From JAFGED01 sp964551295 (GTDB lineage Bacteria > Chloroflexota > Anaerolineae > B4-G1), in contig CAZKDJ010000249.1 in NCBI GenBank assembly GCA_964551295.1, positions 1 through 5,653 of the forward strand: DNA of 5,653 nucleotides, in the 5' to 3' direction. Shown here piece after piece: positions 1-5,653 of the stretch. The first letter of the stretch is position 1. Each line of letters opens with the position of its first letter. Both the position numbers and the translations under genes were made by a program. The notes under the pieces are model-generated. The model was not told the DNA's origin. It did not search any database and saw nothing but the letters and a program-made list of their open reading frames with translations.

Positions 1-607
1 CGTAAAAGTCCATCACCCGCCGTTTCTCTCTCTCCGGCATCGCTGTGTCAAATCTGACCCAGGTGTCCAACCCGGTTAAAACCCCCGAGTACAGCTGAAC
101 CATGATCGTGGACCAAATGTGCAGCAGGAGGTAGGCGTCTTCTTCCGGAGCCTGAAGCGCGATTTTGTGCAAGGTGTTCTCTCTTTGCCACTGTCGCTGC
201 CGGGCACTAATCCAACGGCTCACCGGACTGCCCAGCTGTTGATCCAGCCCTCTCAGTGCCTCGACGACTTTGCGCTGCGTGATCGAAGGCGCCAGAAGAA
301 TCTCCCACGTCTGCATCCAGGTGAAATTTTCTTCGTCCTGGGCCAGCAGCCGGTGCAGGAACGTCGTCCCGCTGCGAGGATTGCCCACGATGAATACGGG
401 TGCTTCGATCTCTTGCTTGCGATAGCCGGGAAAGAAGACGTTGTCCAGCAGGAAGCAAGTCCAAGTAACTATCTCCAGCAGTGGAAACAGGGTGTAGAAA
501 AAGACCAACCAGGCTACCCGTTTCGATGTTAGGTGCTGTTGGTTGCCTTTCCCTTTGGATAGAGCGAGGTAGGCGAAGCGAAGATATTGATCGAAATTGA
601 AGGCCAT
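1..607 (-). CDS. Sulfotransferase family protein, N-terminal part (gene runs off the left edge)
   Basis: About 202 codons are visible from the ATG at 605-607; the C-terminus lies beyond base 1. Sulfotransferases of this type move a sulfonyl group from PAPS to a hydroxyl or amine acceptor; the acceptor cannot be told from the sequence. The key motif is the 5'-phosphosulfate-binding loop at residues 71-88, containing GNPRSGTT (75-82) after a hydrophobic strand, followed by an LHRLL helix. A second family-like motif, APEEDAYLLL, sits at about 153-162. Residues 31-60 are strongly hydrophobic, so the protein is probably membrane-anchored or membrane-associated ahead of the catalytic fold. This suits the Sulfotransfer_3-type proteins, usually about 350-400 residues long. 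The reading frame is open throughout. The start is favoured by the promoter just upstream, because no earlier in-frame start could be transcribed from it. The shorter frames on both strands here are shadows. Confidence 0.9.
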   Translation of the reverse strand, partial: MAFNFDQYLRFAYLALSKGKGNQQHLTSKRVAWLVFFYTLFPLLEIVTWTCFLLDNVFFPGYRKQEIEAPVFIVGNPRSGTTFLHRLLAQDEENFTWMQTWEILLAPSITQRKVVEALRGLDQQLGSPVSRWISARQRQWQRENTLHKIALQAPEEDAYLLLHIWSTIMVQLYSGVLTGLDTWVRFDTAMPEREKRRVMDFY

Positions 608-616
608 GTAGGCCCT

Positions 617-625
617 ATTATAGCA
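617..625 (-). promoter_or_regulatory. Extended -10 promoter of the sulfotransferase gene
   Basis: On the minus strand the sequence reads TGC followed by TATAAT, a perfect extended -10 element. No good -35 box is present at 16-18 bp; the best hexamer there matches about 3 of 6 positions, which is usual for extended -10 promoters. The -10 ends 9 bases before the ATG at 607, so transcription would begin within a few bases of the start codon. The mRNA would be leaderless or nearly so, and the AGGG between the -10 and the ATG may not be in the transcript. Confidence 0.6.
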
Positions 626-668
626 GAAAAGCGCAAAGTGTGCCTCTAGCGTATCATCTCAATATCTT

Positions 669-712
669 GGGGGAATGTAGGTCGGATTGGCAATCCGACT
701 TACTCTTGCCCC
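669..712. repeat. Palindromic repeat, probably a dispersed intergenic element
   Basis: The core at 681-699 is a perfect 9-bp inverted repeat (gtcggattg / caatccgac) around one central base. The arms extend to 677-703 with a single G-T mismatch, and an outer GGGG (669-673) / CCCC (709-712) pairing is separated by a small internal loop. As RNA it would form a stem of about 12 bp with a 3-base loop. No T-run follows either arm closely enough for a standard terminator. The GTAGGTCGGATTGGCAATCC style resembles palindromes I have seen scattered between genes in Chloroflexota genomes, but only one copy is in this window, so dispersal is inferred. It directly abuts the broken end of the YihY-like fossil. 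Confidence 0.6.
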
Positions 713-727
713 TACTTTTTGAGAAGA

Positions 728-826
728 TACGTCGTGGCTTTGTTGTGGATCTATTTGGGCAGTTGGATCGCGCTCTTCGGCGCGCATCTGAGTGCGGCGA
801 TTGCCAAAGGGCGTCTTGAGGATTGA
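728..826 (+). pseudogene. Remnant of a YihY/BrkB-family membrane protein (C-terminal end only)
   Basis: This is the only plus-strand coding trace in the window. From 728 the frame reads YVVALLWIYLG, then SWIALFGAHLSAAIAKGR, ending at a TGA at 824-826. It resembles the last transmembrane helix of YihY/BrkB proteins, where the pattern LLWIYLSWL...LLGAELTA is typical. The function of these inner-membrane proteins is not well defined. About 33 residues remain out of a usual 280-300. The frame continues upstream to about 704 without a start codon, and family resemblance is lost at about 716-727, next to the palindrome at 669-712. A hairpin with a short T-run follows the stop codon, as expected for the 3' end of a former gene. 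I regard it as a 5'-truncated fossil. The alternative, a chance hydrophobic frame, is less likely given how specific the match is. Confidence 0.62.
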
Positions 827-827
827 G

Positions 828-850
828 GTGGCAGACGAAGCTGTCACTTT
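828..850 (+). terminator. Weak terminator-like hairpin after the YihY remnant
   Basis: A 7-bp stem (828-834 GTGGCAG with 841-847 CTGTCAC, one G-U pair) closes a 6-base loop and is followed by TTT at 848-850. It begins two bases after the TGA of the fossil gene. The T-run is short. On the opposite strand no T-run follows, so it would not serve the hydrolase gene that ends at 857. Confidence 0.35.
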
Positions 851-856
851 ATCAAT

Positions 857-1623
857 TCACTCGATGACCGATTGCTTCAGGAATTTGATCAGCAGCGGAT
901 TGACCAGTTCGGGCCGCTCGTGGCAGGGCTTGTGGCTGGCTCCGTCGATGGCGTGAAACTCGGCGTGAGGCAGGGCCTGTCTAACCCTCTCGCTGAACTC
1001 GAAAGGTATCGCCGCGTTCTCTCGCCCCCAGATTAGCAAGGTGGGTATCTCTCGCTGGTTGACGTGCTTGTATACATCCGAGATGTCGCCGAAGGGGCCG
1101 TGGCGTATCGTGGACAGAAATGCGTGCCTCGTCCCCTGATACTTTAGGAAAGCGCGGATCTCTTCCGGGAACTTGCTCGGTTGGGAGTGCTGCGCGATCA
1201 GTAACTCGCCCACCACTGGAATGCGCATGATTTTGGCCATCAACCGGTGCTTGGGATACAGGCCCGATGGATCGATAAGACGCAGGCGGCGAATTGCTGT
1301 TGGGTGCCGGTCCGCGAACGTGAGGGCAATCGCTCCCCCATCGACGGGCCCACTAGGTCGACAGGCCGGGTGACGTCCAGGGCGGCTAGCAGGTTCACGA
1401 GCTGCCGGTCAAAGAGATCGCGATCGTATTGGGTGTTGGGTCTATCAGAATAGCCTCGGCCATATAGATCGTAGCGCAGCACTCTGAGGTCGGCCTGCGC
1501 CAGCGCATCGAAGGTGTTGTCCCAGACAAAGTAGGCGTTGAAGAAGCCGTGCAAGAGGACGACCACCTGCCCATCTGGAGGCCCCGCCATTTCGTAACGC
1601 ACGATCCCGTCTGTCAATTCCAC
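857..1623 (-). pseudogene. Alpha/beta hydrolase, frameshifted and probably inactive
   Basis: Restoring one base gives a 255-residue alpha/beta-hydrolase-fold protein from a GTG at 1621-1623 to a TGA at 857-859. Visible landmarks are the oxyanion-hole motif LLHGFF (about 23-28), the DLYGRGYSD segment (about 52-60), the nucleophile elbow GPSMG (92-96, Ser94), and GASHKP near the C-terminus with the expected catalytic His (codon 932-934). A C-run at 1335-1339, immediately after the elbow, has one base too few. Upstream the frame continues as an unrelated arginine/serine-rich tail, while the correct continuation (GAIALTFADRHP...) is one frame over. Also, the family pattern WGREDxxVP reads WGRENAAIP here, so the catalytic acid is Asn (AAC at 1016-1018). 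No in-frame start lies between the GTG and an upstream stop, and no convincing ribosome-binding site precedes the GTG. Substrate unknown. A sequencing error could explain the frameshift but not the Asn. Confidence 0.85.
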
Positions 1624-1857
1624 GAACTGGCCCGGTATTGACGAACGGGCTTTTTGCGTCCAGGAGATGTGACTCCTTGTAGAAGAAGTTCAGGGTTGTA
1701 CGCCTTTTGCCTCTGTCGATTTGACAACAAGGAGCGATCTGGCACCCTTGGCAAGTTCAGCCGGTGCTCGACCGCTCGAATGGGAGTCGCCGTGGTGTGG
1801 GCCACTGGGGCGGATGCGTTCGTTCCACTGCCCCTGGATTGCTGAGGCTTGGAATGC
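1624..1857. other. Intergenic gap with small hairpins, no supported gene
   Basis: Reading all frames gives only short, unrecognisable peptides. On the plus strand GCCCG (1630-1634) pairs with CGGGC (1646-1650) and is followed by TTTTT (1651-1655), the form of an intrinsic terminator, although no plus-strand gene feeds it. A perfect 8-bp inverted repeat, CTCCTTGT (1673-1680) with ACAAGGAG (1727-1734), encloses 46 bases; on the minus strand it puts a Shine-Dalgarno-like AAGGAG in a stem, but no start codon follows at a useful distance. I see no promoter with a good -35/-10 pair for the hydrolase. Confidence 0.4.
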
Positions 1858-2043
1858 CTACTTCTGTGTTTCTATCTCCGCGGGGTCGACGGACTGGCCC
1901 AGTAGCACCCGTATGGCTCGCAGCAAAGTATCGCGCACGCCAGGATTTTTAACCGCCCTTACTCGGTCCGCCAGCAGTCGTATATCTGGGCCTGCTTGCT
2001 CGAATTGCTCAAAGACGACGTCGGGTTGCTCGGTTTTACTCAC
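1858..2043 (-). CDS. Small unrecognised protein (61 residues) downstream of dnaA
   Basis: The frame runs from a GTG at 2041-2043 to a TAG at 1858-1860. The GTG is chosen because AAGGAG lies at 2049-2054 with a 5-base spacer, the best ribosome-binding site on this side of dnaA. The product is charged and mostly helix-forming: an acidic N-terminal part (SKTEQPDVVFEQFEQAG), a central amphipathic stretch (IRLLADRVRAV, then a leucine/arginine-rich segment ending VLLGQ), and a short hydrophilic tail. There is no signal peptide, membrane segment, or cysteine. It starts 68 bases after the dnaA stop on the same strand, so it could be co-transcribed with dnaA. I do not recognise a family. A longer frame that enters dnaA in another register is a shadow; only the part after this start is credible. 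Confidence 0.6.
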   Translation of the reverse strand: MSKTEQPDVVFEQFEQAGPDIRLLADRVRAVKNPGVRDTLLRAIRVLLGQSVDPAEIETQK

Positions 2044-2111
2044 AGTTTCTCCTTGGCGGTTACTACACTTGAGGATGGCTACCTTGGGGCCGAAATGGAC
2101 TGGACCGTCGA

Positions 2112-3452
<1,341 letters not shown>

Positions 3453-3527
3453 ATTAAAGTGTTTTGTTAGGGTTGGACTCGTTGACGGAAAGCGGGGTGA
3501 TCGAGAATATGAGGATGGTTTTCCCTT

Positions 3528-3560
3528 CCCCGCGGTGTGCCACTGTCTCCAGTTGCGGGG
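3528..3560. repeat. Inverted repeat at the dnaA transcription start region
   Basis: CCCCGC (3528-3533) and GCGGGG (3555-3560) form a perfect 6-bp inverted repeat around 21 bases. On the minus strand the interior contains ACTG-GAGA-CAGT, a 4-bp stem capped by a GNRA-type tetraloop. The predicted dnaA start site (about 3556) falls inside one arm, so a complete outer RNA hairpin is unlikely. A protein-binding palindrome or a small leader hairpin are both possible. Confidence 0.35.
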
Positions 3561-3562
3561 AT

Positions 3563-3591
3563 ATTGTACCAGAGGGTTAGAACGAGGACAA
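3563..3591 (-). promoter_or_regulatory. Predicted dnaA promoter (-35 TTGTCC, -10 TACAAT)
   Basis: On the minus strand TTGTCC (3586-3591, 4 of 6 matches to the sigma-70 consensus) and TACAAT (3563-3568, 5 of 6) are separated by exactly 17 bp. A TG one base before the -10 adds an extended -10. Transcription would start near 3556, giving a dnaA leader of about 104 bases. Confidence 0.65.
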
Positions 3592-3877
3592 CCGCTTACA
3601 GCCCTCACAACTTAAAAGGGTGAGCTTTTTAAGGTTTTAAGGAAGGACGCATGGCGCTGCCCGCGTCGCTTCTGCGGTACCCCCCACTTCTTCCGCTTGG
3701 GAGAGGAGCAAGCCGGAGATGCAGGGGGCGCGGCAGGGCGGTCGGTCGTGGCGAGTCCCGTGGACCGTGCTGTGGGCTGCCGAGAATTGACGGTGATTGC
3801 CAAATCGGTTTTAGCCCCGGGACTCGCTGGTCGTGGCGACGTGGTCGCCGCCAAGCTGATCCCCACGCACGAACGAG
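3592..3877. other. Non-coding gap between dnaA and the secreted-protein gene, rich in repeats
   Basis: No protein or RNA gene is supported here. An AT-rich patch at 3609-3642 contains CTTAAAA (3611-3617) facing TTTTAAG (3627-3633) and the tandem 8-mer TTTTAAGG twice (3627-3642). Further right, GCGAGTCCCG (3751-3760) is perfectly inverted as CGGGACTCGC (3818-3827), the 11-mer GGTCGTGGCGA occurs directly at 3744-3754 and 3829-3839, and GGCGAC-GTG-GTCGCC forms a tight hairpin at 3835-3849. No arm is followed by a T-run in the direction of the secreted-protein gene, so no intrinsic terminator is evident. I found no TTATCCACA-like DnaA boxes. A plus-strand frame from ATG 3651 has an AAGGAAGG in front of it but reads as arginine-rich low complexity. 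Confidence 0.5.
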
Positions 3878-4711
3878 CTACGGCAGCGACAGGCATATAG
3901 CATACCCGTGGAGCCACCGATCGACGTTGGCGGGATTCCTGGCATACACTCGCCACTGGCCGCCCGCGTGTGGGCCAGAGCTGTTGTAGATGACGAGGTC
4001 AAGGTGTGTGACGAATCCGCCTCCGGTGGCGAGTTGATCGCTCCCACACCTGGGAACCGCCGCGTGGCCCGTCGTGTTGGCAGGTATGGTCACGTACTCT
4101 ATGACCGACGTGGTCTTGCCTTCGATGCCCGAAAGACAGGTGGCATAGACGTTCAACAGCTTTTTCGAGTCGCTCTTGTTCCAGCTCTCCACCATCCAGT
4201 ACTGGCTGTAGTCGTTGTACTTGGTGCTCGCCCAGATCTTTTGGCTTCCATCGGCCTGAGTTGCCCAACTTCCGTGTGTGAGGATGCTGCCCTCTGGGCA
4301 GGCGACAGTGGCCCTGGCATATTCGCCTGGCTCCACGGTGATTTGGTTGAGCACCTGGGTGGAAGAGGTGCCAGGGGCATCGAACAGGCAGACGGCGTAG
4401 ACGGTGATTCTCCAGCTGACTCCGGCATTGTTTTTGGCGTATCCACGCCAGCCGTTTCCGACCTTCAAGTGCGTGTAGAACAGCACGCTGGAGCTCGACG
4501 CGAACCCCCCACCGACGACGATGCTGCCCTCTGGACACGTGGCCGTGGCGGAGCCGACCTGGCCTGCGGCCACGGTGGTCTGCGCGGTGACGTATTTGGT
4601 GTGAGGCGCTGCTGCTTTGACATCCGGCGCCGGGCCGGCGGCCAACGCAGCCCCAAGCAGAAGTACAGTAACCAGACCAACTCGAAATGGATAGCTCTTC
4701 AGCGCTGACAT
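3878..4711 (-). CDS. Secreted protein of three cysteine-paired CPEGS-type repeats
   Basis: The product has 277 residues. A signal peptide is clear: a positive N-end (MSALKSYPFR), a hydrophobic core (about 11-26), and an Ala-rich cleavage zone near VKA-AA (about 33). The rest is three repeats of about 70-78 residues: about 40-112, 118-196, and 203-277. Each opens with a VT-rich strand, then a Cys region (ATCPEGS, VACPEGS, VPRCGSD), a Gly-rich turn (VGGGF, LTHGS, ATGGGF), an aromatic middle (GWRGYAKN, YWMVESWN, QWRVYARN), and ends with a VYAVCL-like strand. There are exactly two Cys per repeat (59/108, 138/192, 222/273), so one disulfide each is likely. This looks like an extracellular beta-rich adhesive or binding protein, but the function is unknown. 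The ATG start is set by AGGAGG at 4718-4723, six bases upstream. It lies 86 bp after the membrane-protein gene, same strand. Confidence 0.88.
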   Translation of the reverse strand: MSALKSYPFRVGLVTVLLLGAALAAGPAPDVKAAAPHTKYVTAQTTVAAGQVGSATATCPEGSIVVGGGFASSSSVLFYTHLKVGNGWRGYAKNNAGVSWRITVYAVCLFDAPGTSSTQVLNQITVEPGEYARATVACPEGSILTHGSWATQADGSQKIWASTKYNDYSQYWMVESWNKSDSKKLLNVYATCLSGIEGKTTSVIEYVTIPANTTGHAAVPRCGSDQLATGGGFVTHLDLVIYNSSGPHAGGQWRVYARNPANVDRWLHGYAICLSLP

Positions 4712-4740
4712 GGCACACCTCCTGAAAAGATTCGTTCAGT

Positions 4741-4776
4741 ACCTGTAACGGGTAGCGGGCCTGTTTTGTTACAGGT
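4741..4776. promoter_or_regulatory. 9-bp inverted repeat upstream of the secreted-protein gene
   Basis: ACCTGTAAC (4741-4749) and GTTACAGGT (4768-4776) are perfect inverted copies separated by 18 bases. A third half-site CCTGT lies at 4760-4764, so on the minus strand the first arm could pair with either of two ACAGG copies. The repeat ends 17 bases before the AGGAGG of the secreted-protein gene and begins 21 bases after the membrane-protein stop. No T-run follows on the minus strand, so an intrinsic terminator is unlikely. An operator or a leader hairpin is more plausible. Confidence 0.45.
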
Positions 4777-4797
4777 CTTTCAAGAGGAGACTCGCTC

Positions 4798-5313
4798 TCA
4801 GTCGCTCTGCTGTCTCAGGAATCTGGTTGCCCGCGTCAGCCCCAGGACGGCGAGCACGCCTAGCAGCAGCGCTATGCCAAAGCCAAGCTCGGTCCTAGCT
4901 CCCAACGCGACCGCACCGAGCAGCAGTCCTGTGCTGTCGACGACCAGCAACCGTTGGAAGTGGCGGCGCTCCAGCGCGCGCGTGCCTTCGACCTGCCCCG
5001 ACCCGCGCAGCCGCTGGGCAAAGTGATGCAGGTCCCAGGCAGAAAGTGCCCCCACCGCGCCGGCGAGCATCCAGCCGTCCCCCGGTCTCATCCCCAGGCC
5101 GACAGCGGCGATAATTACAAAGCAGACCAGCTCGACGGAAGCCGTCCAGCCCCAGCCGAGCCATTGCCCCACCAGCCACAGGACTCCTAAAGCTGCGATG
5201 ACTATCACAATACTCCAGGAGCCGTTCAGCCCGTATCCCAGACCCAGCGCGCCCGTAGCCAGCACGATGCTGGCGGGAAGGGCTTTGGCGGTTGGCGATG
5301 GGGTCTCGTTCAC
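4798..5313 (-). CDS. Multi-pass membrane protein of unknown function
   Basis: The product has 171 residues from a GTG at 5311-5313 to a TGA at 4798-4800. About six hydrophobic segments are visible: roughly 11-29, 33-53, 58-75, 79-94, 121-138, and 143-162. A charged loop at about 97-120 (RLRGSGQVEGTRALERRHFQRL) separates the two halves and is probably cytoplasmic by the positive-inside rule. There is no signal peptide, cysteine motif, or recognisable catalytic residue. The GTG start overlaps the TGA of the upstream DUF58 gene in the sequence GTGA, so translation is probably coupled and the two proteins are likely to work together. I do not recognise the family. In other genomes DUF58 genes often sit beside uncharacterised membrane proteins in MoxR clusters, which fits this context. 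Confidence 0.82.
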   Translation of the reverse strand: MNETPSPTAKALPASIVLATGALGLGYGLNGSWSIVIVIAALGVLWLVGQWLGWGWTASVELVCFVIIAAVGLGMRPGDGWMLAGAVGALSAWDLHHFAQRLRGSGQVEGTRALERRHFQRLLVVDSTGLLLGAVALGARTELGFGIALLLGVLAVLGLTRATRFLRQQSD

Positions 5314-5653
5314 GGCGCGACTCCGATGGTGCGGAACCAGTGGGCCGCCCGGCTGAGAGAGGTGTGGATCGCTTGATCGAAGGGCTTATCGACCTGCCAG
5401 TCTACGACCTGGATGCCGGCCCGCCGCAACTGGCGCAGCAGCATCGCCCGCTCTAGGCGCGCGATGCGCACTGCCAGATCGACGGCTTCGTCGGGCTTGA
5501 GCAACCGGGCTTCGAAGGAGATCGGATCGGGGCTGACGACCATGAGCTGGTAGCCGTGCGCCCGCAGCCGGATGAGCATCGGCGGGTCGTCCGGGCACAG
5601 GGCGCTGATCAACACGAGCTGCGACTTGGCGGGGAAGAAGCGGGTGGGGATAT
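5310..5653 (-). CDS. DUF58-family protein, C-terminal part (gene runs off the right edge)
   Basis: About 114 codons are visible, ending at a TGA (5310-5312); the N-terminal part lies beyond base 5653. The segment IPTRFFPAKSQLVLISAL, the following PMLIRLRAHGYQLMVVSPDP, ISFEARLL, and the helix VDLAVRIARLERAMLLRQL with IQVVDWQV match the C-terminal part of DUF58 proteins, a von Willebrand A-like fold usually encoded next to MoxR AAA+ ATPases and thought to act in envelope or protein-complex maturation. The frame stays open to the window edge, so the internal GTG at 5613-5615 is not the true start. The stop overlaps the start of the following membrane-protein gene by 4 bases, implying an operon. 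Family assignment comes from pattern recognition of the C-terminus only; the more diagnostic N-terminal half is not visible. Confidence 0.68.
   Translation of the reverse strand, partial: IPTRFFPAKSQLVLISALCPDDPPMLIRLRAHGYQLMVVSPDPISFEARLLKPDEAVDLAVRIARLERAMLLRQLRRAGIQVVDWQVDKPFDQAIHTSLSRAAHWFRTIGVAP

Noticed and set aside
1614..1805. Minus-strand 63-residue frame upstream of the hydrolase, as a lost N-terminal part
   Set aside because: No resemblance to the start of alpha/beta hydrolases, which normally begin close to the FVELTDG segment seen here; no ribosome-binding site.
3453..3608. N-terminal extension of dnaA to 3608
   Set aside because: The extra 52 residues have no DnaA resemblance, domain I begins exactly at the ATG at 3452, and the predicted promoter lies within the extension.
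3835..3849. GGCGAC-GTG-GTCGCC as the terminator of the secreted-protein gene
   Set aside because: The stem is strong, but no T-run follows it on the minus strand.
3600..3877. Possible SRP RNA, RNase P RNA, or tmRNA in the gap upstream of dnaA
   Set aside because: I looked for the conserved SRP loop, the RNase P GAGGAAAGTC-type motif, and a tmRNA T-arm on both strands and found none.
3612..3956. Minus-strand frame ending with a lysine/arginine-rich tail (PKRKKWGVPQKRRGQRH), considered as a ribosomal protein L32 or L34
   Set aside because: The basic tail lacks the ordered motifs of L32 or L34, the frame begins inside the secreted-protein gene, and there is no ribosome-binding site at a suitable start.
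3651..3989. Plus-strand frame starting at ATG 3651 with AAGGAAGG five to six bases upstream
   Set aside because: The product is arginine/glycine/proline-rich low complexity with no family resemblance, and it runs antisense into the 3' end of the well-supported secreted-protein gene.
3908..4708. Long plus-strand frame antisense to the secreted protein, and the other-frame minus ORF 3999-4718
   Set aside because: Both are shadows of the repeat protein, which has a signal peptide, a ribosome-binding site, and internal repeats. They have none of these.

Overview
The window is a moderately GC-rich bacterial chromosome segment in which every intact gene lies on the minus strand. The anchor is a complete dnaA. 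The mix of neighbours (sulfotransferase, DUF58 protein, secreted repeat protein, dispersed palindrome) resembles what I associate with Chloroflexota or a similar environmental lineage. That placement is inference from style and gene content, not from a phylogenetic marker I could test.

Left part (1-1623): the N-terminal two thirds or so of a PAPS-dependent sulfotransferase runs off the left edge, with a strong extended -10 promoter almost touching its start codon. Next comes a decay zone. It holds a near-perfect palindrome (dispersed-repeat type), then a plus-strand fossil of the last membrane helix of a YihY/BrkB-family protein with a terminator-like hairpin behind it. An alpha/beta hydrolase gene follows, read toward the fossil, which carries a one-base frameshift right after its nucleophile motif and an Asn where the catalytic Asp is expected.

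Middle (1624-3877): a 234-bp gap, a 61-residue unrecognised protein with a good ribosome-binding site, then dnaA (446 residues, all core motifs intact). A well-formed promoter lies about 110 bases upstream of the dnaA start. The 425-bp gap upstream of dnaA contains inverted and direct repeats but no recognisable DnaA boxes, and neither dnaN nor rpmH is adjacent, so this does not look like a classical origin locus.

Right part (3878-5653): a probable three-gene minus-strand group. It starts with the C-terminal end of a DUF58 protein running off the right edge. A multi-pass membrane protein is coupled to it by a 4-base stop/start overlap. After an 86-bp gap with a 9-bp inverted repeat comes a secreted protein made of three cysteine-paired repeats. 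DUF58 proteins are commonly linked to MoxR ATPases and envelope functions, so the right part is plausibly an envelope or secretion-related module.

I found no CRISPR array, tRNA, rRNA, transposase, or convincing new multi-gene system. The most notable items are the doubly damaged hydrolase, the YihY fossil beside a palindrome, the triplicated secreted repeat protein with its upstream inverted repeat, and the isolated dnaA.
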